Below the pieces are notes generated by a model. That model searched no databases and was not told the origin of the DNA. It saw only the letters and a list, made by a program, of their open reading frames with translations. DNA of 8,575 bases, from contig JBBDSV010000033.1 of NCBI GenBank assembly GCA_040904785.1, positions 1 through 8,575 of the forward strand, in the 5' to 3' direction. Made by a program: the position numbers and the translations under genes. The DNA is from JBBDSV01 sp040904785. Its GTDB lineage: Bacteria; Actinomycetota; Nitriliruptoria; Nitriliruptorales; Nitriliruptoraceae. Below, piece after piece: positions 1 through 5,336 of the stretch (positions within the stretch are counted from its first letter, which is position 1; every line of letters begins with the position of its first letter).

Positions 1-371
1 GAGGTCCTCCAGAGCATCTCGTTGACGTTGAGTGCGGCGATCAGCGCCTCAGCATGGATGCCGGGCCCTGAACCGGTGATCGAGAAATAGGCATGGAATG
101 CCGGGTGATTCCAATGCGTAATGCCCGGCAGGATGACGCGATCGAGATCGTCGAGCGCAGCCTCGAAGGACTCGGGGGCATCCGGGGGTTCGGGAGGCAG
201 CTTTGCCGCGATGGCACCGGGCGCGACGTCGCTGAGCACCGGGAGCTCTCCGACCGTATCGAGATAGTCGGCGATCCAGTCGATGACGGCGCGGCCGTGG
301 CGTCGGAACGCCGCGCCGTCCATGTCTCCGACGCCGTGCTGGGCGGCGTCGGTGGCGTCGTCAGCTACCAC
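1..371 (-). CDS. PLP-dependent aromatic-L-amino-acid decarboxylase family protein (5' part only)
   Basis: This is the N-terminal part of a group II PLP-dependent decarboxylase of the DDC/TDC/tyrosine decarboxylase family, which removes CO2 from aromatic amino acids to give amines. The frame is open to the left edge, so the lysine and other PLP-site residues lie outside the window and substrate cannot be judged. Visible family blocks are FRRHGRAVIDWIADYL near the N-terminus, PVLSDVAPG, and the strongly conserved ILPGITHWNHPAFHAYF, then NVNEMLWRT at the cut. Two starts are possible. GTG at 371 has GGAG seven bases upstream and overlaps the stop of the preceding gene by 11 bp. ATG at 323 has only a crowded GGAG two bases away but begins right before the homologous region. 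I chose 371 on ribosome-site spacing; the extra 16 residues are low-complexity. The tight packing implies co-transcription with the upstream membrane protein. Family assignment is firm; the start is uncertain. Confidence 0.85.
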   Translation of the reverse strand, partial: MVADDATDAAQHGVGDMDGAAFRRHGRAVIDWIADYLDTVGELPVLSDVAPGAIAAKLPPEPPDAPESFEAALDDLDRVILPGITHWNHPAFHAYFSITGSGPGIHAEALIAALNVNEMLWRT

Positions 372-1128
372 CGGTCGACTCCGGCGCGTCCGTTGATCCG
401 TCGCCACCGGATGCGGGATCCGTCGCCCCGTCGCCACCGGATTCGGGGTCGTTCGTTTCGTCGCCGTCCTCCGGGGTGTCGGCCGACCCGTCCTCTGCGT
501 CGCCGGTGCTTTCGCTCGTCTCGTCACCACTCTCGGTGGCAGGCTCGTCGGGCGGTTCGAGGTCTTCGGGCGGGACGGGGAACTCATACGTCGGTAGCGG
601 CGTCTCCTCGACGGGCTCTTCCACCTCGGCCGGTTCCTCCTCGGGCTCGGGTGCCGCGTCGACCGGGAACGAGCGCAGTTCCGGGATCGACGGTTCCTCG
701 GCGAACGTGCCCAGGGCGAGCCACGGGACGGCGGCACTGACCGCGACGGTGACGACGAGGGTGGCGATCCATGCGAGTGCATGCGACGGCAGCATCCGGC
801 GACGCCCGTTGGGCCACCGCGCGCGCAATCGGGCCCACAATGCATCGAGTTCGTCTGCGTCGGGAGATGTGTCGTGTGTTTCCGGTGAGGTTCCCGCGTT
901 GGCGACGCGGGTGCGAAGCCAGCCGTCGAGATGTTCTGCTGCGTCGTCGCTGCGCGCTCGCAGCAGTGCCGCGAACGCGACGGTCGTGGCGTCGAGCGGG
1001 TCGGCATCGCGCGGGACGGCTTGCCAGACGGTCGGGCCATGCCGGTGCACGATCGCGGCCAAGGCACTGTCAGACCCCTCGCGCATGAGCGCGAGCAGCT
1101 CCTGATCCGTGCGGTCAACCAGATTCAC
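361..1128 (-). CDS. Sigma-70 region-2-like, single-pass membrane protein with acidic extracytoplasmic tail
   Basis: A 255-residue protein starting at GTG (1126-1128) with only a weak ribosome site. Residues 5-35 (DRTDQELLALMREGSDSA then HRHGPTVW) read like the start of ECF sigma factor region 2. Residues 44-78, ending HLDGWLRTRVANA, match the later part of that domain, including the usual WL-x-R-x-A-x-N pattern. No region-4 helix-turn-helix follows. Instead, after an RRR motif (109-111), there is one hydrophobic helix at about 116-140 and a tail at 141-255 with a single basic residue (R152) and very many Glu, Asp, Pro, Gly, Ser and Thr. The arginines before the helix predict N-terminus inside and tail outside. 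There is no cysteine, so it is not a zinc-binding anti-sigma factor. The sigma-like similarity is my reading by eye; a role as membrane-bound regulator or sigma decoy is inference. It precedes the decarboxylase gene and probably shares its transcript. Confidence 0.75.
   Translation of the reverse strand: MNLVDRTDQELLALMREGSDSALAAIVHRHGPTVWQAVPRDADPLDATTVAFAALLRARSDDAAEHLDGWLRTRVANAGTSPETHDTSPDADELDALWARLRARWPNGRRRMLPSHALAWIATLVVTVAVSAAVPWLALGTFAEEPSIPELRSFPVDAAPEPEEEPAEVEEPVEETPLPTYEFPVPPEDLEPPDEPATESGDETSESTGDAEDGSADTPEDGDETNDPESGGDGATDPASGGDGSTDAPESTGGS
398..450 (-). repeat. Two-copy 30-bp direct repeat encoding a Gly/Asp/Ser-rich decapeptide
   Basis: On the plus strand the copies begin at 398 and 428; the first 15 bases are identical (CCGTCGCCACCGGAT) and similarity continues for about 23 bases. 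They lie in the 3' end of the membrane protein gene and encode two successive SGGDG[A/S]TDP-like units at residues 230-248. The 30-bp period keeps the frame, so copy number could change tail length without breaking the gene. Confidence 0.7.
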
Positions 1129-1208
1129 GACGTCGCCTGACAGCCAACGGTTGCAGCGTATCGGTGCGGTCGCGGGGAACTGACCGTCACGGCGCTAGCC
1201 TGCGCGCC
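1129..1208. promoter_or_regulatory. Divergent intergenic region with two candidate -10 boxes
   Basis: The 80 bp between two divergent starts hold a TACGCT hexamer on the minus strand (1160 to 1155), placed to start a roughly 20-base leader for the sigma-like membrane gene. On the plus strand TAGCCT (1196-1201) lies exactly 7 bases before the ATG at 1209. Neither has a recognisable -35 box at 16-19 bp. Both fit the TANNNT pattern common for actinobacterial housekeeping promoters, but a hexamer this loose occurs often by chance. Confidence 0.35.
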
Positions 1209-2027
1209 ATGCCCGTCCTCGTCACCGATGCGTCGAACACGCTCGCACGCCGCTGCGCGGTGCGTCTGCTCGAGGAGGGCGGCGAGGTCCGCGCGTACGG
1301 GGGCGGCGATCTCTCGGTGTTGCGCGCGGCGGGTGCGATGGTGTCGGCCGGCACGCCGGATGACGAGGGCCGCCTCGAGGCGGCGTTGACCGACGTGCAT
1401 ACGTTGCTGCACGTCGGCGTCGGACTGTTGACCGCGCGTCCCGAGGAACGTCATGTGGACACCTCGACGATGTTGACGGCGGCACTCAACGCGGGTGTGG
1501 CCCGGATCATCTCGCTTTCGGTTCCCGGTGCTGCGACCGACGCGCCCGATGGGCTGCGCCGGGCGAAGGGCGCACTGGAAACCGCTCTCGCCGCCGCTCC
1601 CATCCCCACGATCGTCGTGCGAACGTCGCTGATCGACACCCCGACCGTGCGAGACGCGCTCGTCACGACCGCGCCGGAGGACGTCGATGACGTACCCGTC
1701 GCGCCTGTCACGGTCGCCGACATCGTCGAACTCGTCGTCGCGTTCGACGCGGCCCGTTCGCGGTCGACCAGCGGCCATCTCGTCGTCGCGGCAGACGGTC
1801 CTGAACGGATGACCATTCGTGACTATCGGCACGCGGTCGGAACTGCTGCGAGGCAGCGTGCGGGATCCCGTGTGGGACGACGGCTCGTACCTGCCGACGC
1901 CACCGAGACGTTCGTCGCCGCTTTGAAGGGTCCGTGGTGGTCCGATGATCCCGTACTCCTGGACGGATGGAAATTCGCCGACATCGCGCCGACGTCGCCC
2001 GGTGCGGGCGAGCCGGTCGAGCCGTGA
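1209..2027 (+). CDS. NmrA/atypical-SDR-like Rossmann-fold protein
   Basis: A 272-residue protein resembling NAD(P)-binding NmrA-like or atypical short-chain dehydrogenase/epimerase proteins. The start at ATG 1209 is chosen because the Rossmann first strand (MPVLVTDASNTLARR) begins there; the frame is open further upstream but that part is not protein-like. Visible fold elements are strand 1 plus helix (1-22), HTLLHVG (64-70) after the position of the first crossover, ARIISLSV (98-105), a RRAKGALETAL helix (117-127), and PTIVVRTSLID (133-143), the usual 'PT-x-(I/V)-R' segment, followed by VTVADIVELVV (168-177). The glycine-rich nucleotide motif (normally TGATGxxG) is degraded to TDASNTLA, with no glycine, so cofactor binding is doubtful. 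The substrate is unknown. There is no Shine-Dalgarno sequence, and it may be leaderless. Its stop overlaps the next start by four bases (GTGA), indicating coupling to the HAD hydrolase. Confidence 0.8.
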   Translation: MPVLVTDASNTLARRCAVRLLEEGGEVRAYGGGDLSVLRAAGAMVSAGTPDDEGRLEAALTDVHTLLHVGVGLLTARPEERHVDTSTMLTAALNAGVARIISLSVPGAATDAPDGLRRAKGALETALAAAPIPTIVVRTSLIDTPTVRDALVTTAPEDVDDVPVAPVTVADIVELVVAFDAARSRSTSGHLVVAADGPERMTIRDYRHAVGTAARQRAGSRVGRRLVPADATETFVAALKGPWWSDDPVLLDGWKFADIAPTSPGAGEPVEP

Positions 2028-2701
2028 GCGGCGACGTTGTGCTGTTCGACCTTGATGGCTGCCTCGTCGACTCCACCGAGGCGATCACGACCTGTCTCAA
2101 CGAGACGCTGGTGTCGCTCGGACTCCCGGCCCGTTCGCCGGACTCGCTGCGGTGGATGATCGGTCCGCCGCTGGCCGACGGCATGGAGCAACTGCTCGCC
2201 GACAGCGGCGCACCGGCGAACTGGCGTGACGAGGCGATCGCCCGGTACCGCGCCCGTTACCGCGACGTGTCGTTGACACACACCCGCGTTGTCGCCGGTG
2301 TGCCGGAGATGCTCGACGCCCTGGCCGCGACGGTGGCGATGGCGGTGGTGACGTCGAAGCCACGCGTGTTCGCCGCGCCAATCCTCATGGCGCTGGGATT
2401 GGGCGACCGTTTCGTCGCCATCCACGGTCCCGACGTCGACGGCGCGGCCGAGGCCAAGCCGGTCACGCTGGGTCGTGCCCTCGCCGAGCTCGATGCGTTC
2501 ACGGCCACGGCGATGGTCGGTGACCGCCGCCACGACGTCGAAGCGGGCCGCGCACACCGACTCGTCACCGTCGGGGTCACCTGGGGGGCGGGCGACCGCG
2601 ACGAACTCGAGTCGGCGGGCGCCGACGTCATCGTCGACGAGCCCACCGCACTCGAGGTGGCTTTGGCCGCGATCAGTCGAGTTCGGTCGGCGGATCGATG
2701 A
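2024..2701 (+). CDS. HAD-superfamily hydrolase, phosphoglycolate-phosphatase-like
   Basis: A 225-residue haloacid dehalogenase-type phosphatase with a complete catalytic set. Motif I is FDLDGCLVDS (residues 8-17), supplying the nucleophile Asp and the general acid/base Asp. Motif II is the threonine in AVVTSKPR. Motif III is the lysine of AEAKPVTLG. Motif IV is MVGDRRHDVEAG with the two metal-binding aspartates. The cap inserted after motif I is helical, as in subfamily I (Gph, PGMB, Gph-like). The GTG start at 2024 overlaps the stop of the Rossmann gene (GTGA), and the first residues after it run straight into motif I, so earlier in-frame starts are not needed. The likely activity is hydrolysis of a small phosphorylated metabolite; phosphoglycolate is only the family default. 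The 3' end overlaps the convergent ilvC gene by 29 bp. Confidence 0.9.
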   Translation: MSGDVVLFDLDGCLVDSTEAITTCLNETLVSLGLPARSPDSLRWMIGPPLADGMEQLLADSGAPANWRDEAIARYRARYRDVSLTHTRVVAGVPEMLDALAATVAMAVVTSKPRVFAAPILMALGLGDRFVAIHGPDVDGAAEAKPVTLGRALAELDAFTATAMVGDRRHDVEAGRAHRLVTVGVTWGAGDRDELESAGADVIVDEPTALEVALAAISRVRSADR

Positions 2702-3680
2702 ACGGCATCATGTCGCGGAGCTGACTGCCGACGACCTCGACCGGGTGCGAACGCCCGGCGGCGCGCATCTTCGCGAAGTTCTCGCCGCCGCCCTCGATCT
2801 CAGCCATGAAGGTGCGAGCGAACGAGCCGTCGCGGATCTCGGCGAGGATGTCACGCATCGCCTGCCGGGACTGGTCGTTGATGACGCGTGGCCCGGAGAC
2901 GTAGTCGCCGTACTCGGCGGTGTCCGACACGGAATAGCGCATCCAGGAGATGCCGCCCTCGTACATCAGGTCGACGATCAGCTTGAGTTCGTGGAGGCAC
3001 TCGAAGTAGGCGGCCTCCGGCTGGTAGCCGGCTTCGGTCAAGGTGTCGAAGCCGGCCATGACGAGTTCGCTGATGCCGCCGCACAGCACCGCCTGTTCGC
3101 CGAACAGATCCGTCTCGGTCTCTTCGGCGAACGTGGTCTGCAGGACGCCGGCGCGCGTGAGCCCCACACCTGCGGCGTAGGAGGTGGCCAGCGCGAGCGC
3201 GTTGCCGCTGGCGTCCTGGTGGACGGCAACGAGGCCAGGCACGCCCTGGCCCTGCTCGTACATGCGCCGCGCGATGTGGCCCGGCGACTTCGGTGCCACA
3301 AGGAACACGTCGACGCCTTCCGGCGCCTCGATGAATCCGAAGTGGATGTTGAACCCGTGTCCGAACACGAGGGCGTTGCCGGGCTCGACGGCCTCTGCCA
3401 GGCCTTGTTCCCACATGCCTTTCTGGTGTGTGTCCGGCGCGAGTACGACGATGACGTCGGCCTCGGCGGCAGCGTCATTGGTGTCGAGGACGCGCAGCCC
3501 CTCGTCTTCGGCCTTGCTGCGCGAGGCCGAATCGGGGCGCAGCCCGACGCGGACGTCGACGCCGGAGTCGCGCAGGTTGAGCGCATGCGCGTGCCCCTGG
3601 CTGCCGTAGCCGAGCACGGCGACCTTGTGGCCCTGGATGAGTGACAGGTCGGCGTCGCGGTCGTAGTAGACGGTGGCCAT
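2673..3680 (-). CDS. ilvC: Ketol-acid reductoisomerase (NADP+), class I
   Basis: Acetohydroxyacid isomeroreductase, the second common step of valine, leucine and isoleucine synthesis: it isomerises and reduces acetolactate or acetohydroxybutyrate using Mg2+ and NADPH. At 335 residues it matches the short, class I form. The Rossmann motif GYGSQGHAHALNLRDSG spans residues 24-40. The cofactor loop after strand 2 (GLRPDSASRSKA, 46-57) has Arg and Ser residues typical of NADPH preference. The catalytic and metal ligands are present: GHGFNIHFG (107-115), VAPKSPG (128-134), D191 and E195 in DLFGEQAVLCGG, E227 and E231 in the knotted C-terminal domain, and S250/S252. ATG at 3680 has AGGAG five bases upstream. 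No ilvB or ilvN is adjacent, unlike the common ilvBNC arrangement. It is divergent from the pnt operon and convergent with the HAD gene. Confidence 0.98.
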   Translation of the reverse strand: MATVYYDRDADLSLIQGHKVAVLGYGSQGHAHALNLRDSGVDVRVGLRPDSASRSKAEDEGLRVLDTNDAAAEADVIVVLAPDTHQKGMWEQGLAEAVEPGNALVFGHGFNIHFGFIEAPEGVDVFLVAPKSPGHIARRMYEQGQGVPGLVAVHQDASGNALALATSYAAGVGLTRAGVLQTTFAEETETDLFGEQAVLCGGISELVMAGFDTLTEAGYQPEAAYFECLHELKLIVDLMYEGGISWMRYSVSDTAEYGDYVSGPRVINDQSRQAMRDILAEIRDGSFARTFMAEIEGGGENFAKMRAAGRSHPVEVVGSQLRDMMPFIDPPTELD

Positions 3681-3756
3681 CGATTCTCCTCGCAAGCATG
3701 GGCGGCGGAAGGCTGGTGTGCGCGGGCGCGGGTGGTGCGCCGCGTTCCCGGCGCCA

Positions 3757-3762
3757 AGCGTA
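3757..3762 (-). promoter_or_regulatory. Candidate -10 box of ilvC
   Basis: TACGCT on the minus strand, about 76 bp before the ilvC ATG. It would give a leader of roughly 70 bases. No good -35 box is seen at the usual distance. The same hexamer occurs upstream of the sigma-like membrane gene (1160 to 1155). Confidence 0.35.
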
Positions 3763-3848
3763 ATGCGTCCGACTGCCCGGGTCGCCCGTACCTGCCTTCG
3801 GCCCAAGCAATGGGGCCCAACGCCCCGGGTCGATCGCTGCCGGACGCG

Positions 3849-3854
3849 TAGGAT
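3849..3854 (+). promoter_or_regulatory. Candidate -10 box of the pnt operon
   Basis: TAGGAT fits the actinobacterial TANNNT consensus and stands about 64 bp before the pntAA start. Transcription would begin near 3861, just inside the first copy of the 22-bp tandem repeat. The -35 position is GC-rich and not convincing, which suggests an activator or a -10-driven promoter. Confidence 0.4.
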
Positions 3855-3857
3855 GCG

Positions 3858-3901
3858 ACGTGCCCGACGACCCGCCGGGACGTGCCCGACGACCCGCCGG
3901 A
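3858..3901 (+). repeat. 22-bp tandem duplication in the pnt leader
   Basis: Two head-to-tail copies at 3858-3879 and 3880-3901 agree in 21 of 22 bases; only the last base differs (G in the first, A in the second). Each contains GTGCCCGACGACCCGCCGG. The period is close to two helical turns, so a dimeric regulator could bind both copies on the same face. It could equally be a recent slippage duplication. Confidence 0.9.
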
Positions 3902-3913
3902 AGGCGGAGGAGG
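3894..3913 (+). promoter_or_regulatory. GNRA-loop hairpin abutting the pntAA Shine-Dalgarno sequence
   Basis: CCGCC (3894-3898), loop GGAA (3899-3902) and GGCGG (3903-3907) form a five-pair stem closed by a GNRA-type tetraloop. The next base begins AGGAGG (3908-3913), a full Shine-Dalgarno sequence five bases from GTG 3919; this spacing fixes the pntAA start in preference to GTG 3913. The duplicated upstream unit offers a second CCGCC able to pair with the same GGCGG. Confidence 0.5.
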
Positions 3914-3918
3914 TGACC

Positions 3919-5049
3919 GTGGCGAAGGTCCACGTGCCAGCAGAGTCCGAGGCAGGGGAACGGCGGGTCGCAGCGACACCCGATTCGGTGGCCGCGCTCG
4001 CGTCCACCGGAAGCGATGTCCACGTCGAACGGTCGGCTGGCGTGGCCGCCGGATTCAGCGACCGCGACTACGAAGCGGCCGGTGCCGCCCTCGTCGACGC
4101 GGCGGCAGTCGGCGAGGCCGATATCGTCGTCCGGGTGGCGCCACCGAGCGTCGATGATGTCACCGCGATGCGATCCGGGAGCGTGCTGCTCTCGTTCATC
4201 GCCCCCCACCGCAACCCCGAGGTCGTTCGCGCACTCACTGCTGGCGGCGTCTCGACGTTGTGCATGGAATTGGTGCCGCGCATCAGCCGGGCGCAGTCCA
4301 TCGACGCGCTGTCGAGTCAGGCGAACATCGCGGGCTACCGCGCCGTCATCACCGCGGCCTACGAACTCGACAAGTATTTCCCCCTGTTCATGACCGCGGC
4401 AGGGACGATCCGGCCCGCCACCGTCGTCGTGCTCGGTGCCGGTGTGGCGGGACTGCAGGCCGTTGCGACGGCCAAGCGACTCGGCGCGGTCGTCAAGGTG
4501 TCCGACATCCGCGAGGCGGCCAAGGCTGAGGTCGCCTCACTCGGCGCGTCGTTCATCGACGTTCCCGAGGCGGAAGACCTCACCGACGAGGGCGGATATG
4601 CGAAAGAGGCAGGTGAAGACTTCCTGGCCCGGCAGCGCGAGGCGCTGACCGCGGCGATCTCGTCGGCACATGCGGTGATCGCCACCGCACAGATCCCGTT
4701 GCGTGCCGCGCCGCAGCTCGTCACGGCCGAGATGGTCGCGGCTATGCCGGCGGGCGGCGTCGTCGTTGATCTGGCGGCGGCAGACGGTGGCAACTGCGCG
4801 CTGACCGACGTCGACCGCGTCGTCGAACACGATGGTGTCCGGATCATTCCCGGCCACGACTTCCCCGCGCAGATGGCGCACGAAGCGAGCGCGCTGTATG
4901 CGCGCAACATCTCGTCGTTCGTCGATCTGATCGTGCGAGACGGCGTGGTCGTGCTCGACGAGGACGACGAGGTGGTCACTGGTGCGCTGCTGACGCACGA
5001 TGGGGCGATCACCAATGATCGCGTCGCGACGATGCTCGAGGAGGCGTGA
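3919..5049 (+). CDS. pntAA: NAD(P) transhydrogenase subunit alpha part 1 (soluble NAD(H)-binding domain I)
   Basis: A 376-residue domain I of the proton-translocating transhydrogenase, which passes hydride between NADH and NADP+ using the proton gradient. Hallmarks in order: an alanine-dehydrogenase-like N-terminal domain (PAESEAGERRVAATPDSV), the RQD loop (R121, Q126 and D129 in RISRAQSIDALSSQANIAGY), the NAD-binding GAGVAGLQA (173-181) with D196 of SDIREAAKAEVASLGA after strand 2, the mobile-loop region around DEGGYAKE (223-230), and VVVDLAAADGGNCA (281-294). It has no membrane segments and ends where the split-alpha form normally ends, so it is the cytoplasmic subunit that docks on PntAB and PntB. 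The start is GTG 3919, fixed by AGGAGG five bases away. Its stop lies three bases before the pntAB ATG, next to an AGGAGG (5039-5044), so the operon is tightly coupled. Confidence 0.95.
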   Translation: MAKVHVPAESEAGERRVAATPDSVAALASTGSDVHVERSAGVAAGFSDRDYEAAGAALVDAAAVGEADIVVRVAPPSVDDVTAMRSGSVLLSFIAPHRNPEVVRALTAGGVSTLCMELVPRISRAQSIDALSSQANIAGYRAVITAAYELDKYFPLFMTAAGTIRPATVVVLGAGVAGLQAVATAKRLGAVVKVSDIREAAKAEVASLGASFIDVPEAEDLTDEGGYAKEAGEDFLARQREALTAAISSAHAVIATAQIPLRAAPQLVTAEMVAAMPAGGVVVDLAAADGGNCALTDVDRVVEHDGVRIIPGHDFPAQMAHEASALYARNISSFVDLIVRDGVVVLDEDDEVVTGALLTHDGAITNDRVATMLEEA

Positions 5050-5051
5050 CG

Positions 5052-5336
5052 ATGATGGGTCCGTTGTTAGTCAGTGTCTACGTGTTCGTGCTCGCCGCGT
5101 TCCTCGGCTTCGAACTGATCAACAAGGTGCCGCCGATGCTGCACACGCCCCTGATGTCGGGCGCGAACGCGATGTCGGGCATCACGGTCATCGGTGCGCT
5201 CACGCTGGTGACGGTGGCGACGCCGAGCGTGAGCGTGGTGATCGGCGCGGCGGCGTTGGTGCTCGCGACGATCAATGTCGTCGGCGGTTTCCTCGTGACC
5301 GACCGAATGCTGGCCAACTTCGGAGGTCGCCGATGA
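5052..5336 (+). CDS. pntAB: NAD(P) transhydrogenase subunit alpha part 2 (membrane domain)
   Basis: A 94-residue, mostly hydrophobic protein with three membrane helices (roughly residues 5-22, 40-58 and 60-80), the normal size and layout for the separate membrane part of the alpha subunit. FLGFELINKVPPMLHTPLMSGANAMSGI (about 18-45) is the family signature; it links the first helix to the second. GGFLVTDRML near the end is also conserved. It forms the proton channel with PntB. GTG at 5046 overlaps the pntAA stop, but AGGAGG ends only one base before it; ATG 5052 is seven bases away and is preferred. ATG 5055 is also possible. The stop overlaps the pntB start (ATGA). Confidence 0.93.
   Translation: MMGPLLVSVYVFVLAAFLGFELINKVPPMLHTPLMSGANAMSGITVIGALTLVTVATPSVSVVIGAAALVLATINVVGGFLVTDRMLANFGGRR

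Larger units (their letters stand above)
3681..3918. promoter_or_regulatory. ilvC-pntAA divergent control region
   Basis: The 238-bp gap has no credible gene. It holds an ilvC-side candidate -10, a pnt-side candidate -10, a short GC hairpin between them (GGGGC at 3812-3816 pairing with GCCCC at 3822-3826), two direct GGCCCAA copies (3800-3806 and 3814-3820), and the repeated pnt leader. The heptamer CGGACGC lies just upstream of both -10 boxes in opposite orientation (3841-3847 on plus; 3771-3765 on minus), so it might be a shared half-site. No branched-chain leader peptide is visible upstream of ilvC. Confidence 0.55.

Noticed and set aside
93..740. 215-residue plus-strand open frame at the left end
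   Set aside because: It is antisense to the decarboxylase fragment and the membrane protein tail, and its Arg/Pro-rich C-terminus is a frame artefact.
2475..3644. 389-residue open frame on the plus strand across the HAD 3' end and ilvC
   Set aside because: It crosses two firmly identified genes in another frame and on the other strand; the translation has no family features.
3681..3756. Branched-chain attenuator leader peptide for ilvC
   Set aside because: The leader holds only a short ATG frame (3700 downward) that runs into ilvC out of frame and has no run of Ile, Leu or Val codons.
3812..3826. GGGGC-CCAAC-GCCCC hairpin in the ilvC-pntAA gap as an intrinsic terminator
   Set aside because: The stem is short, there is no U-tract, and it lies upstream of both predicted start points, so neither transcript would include it.
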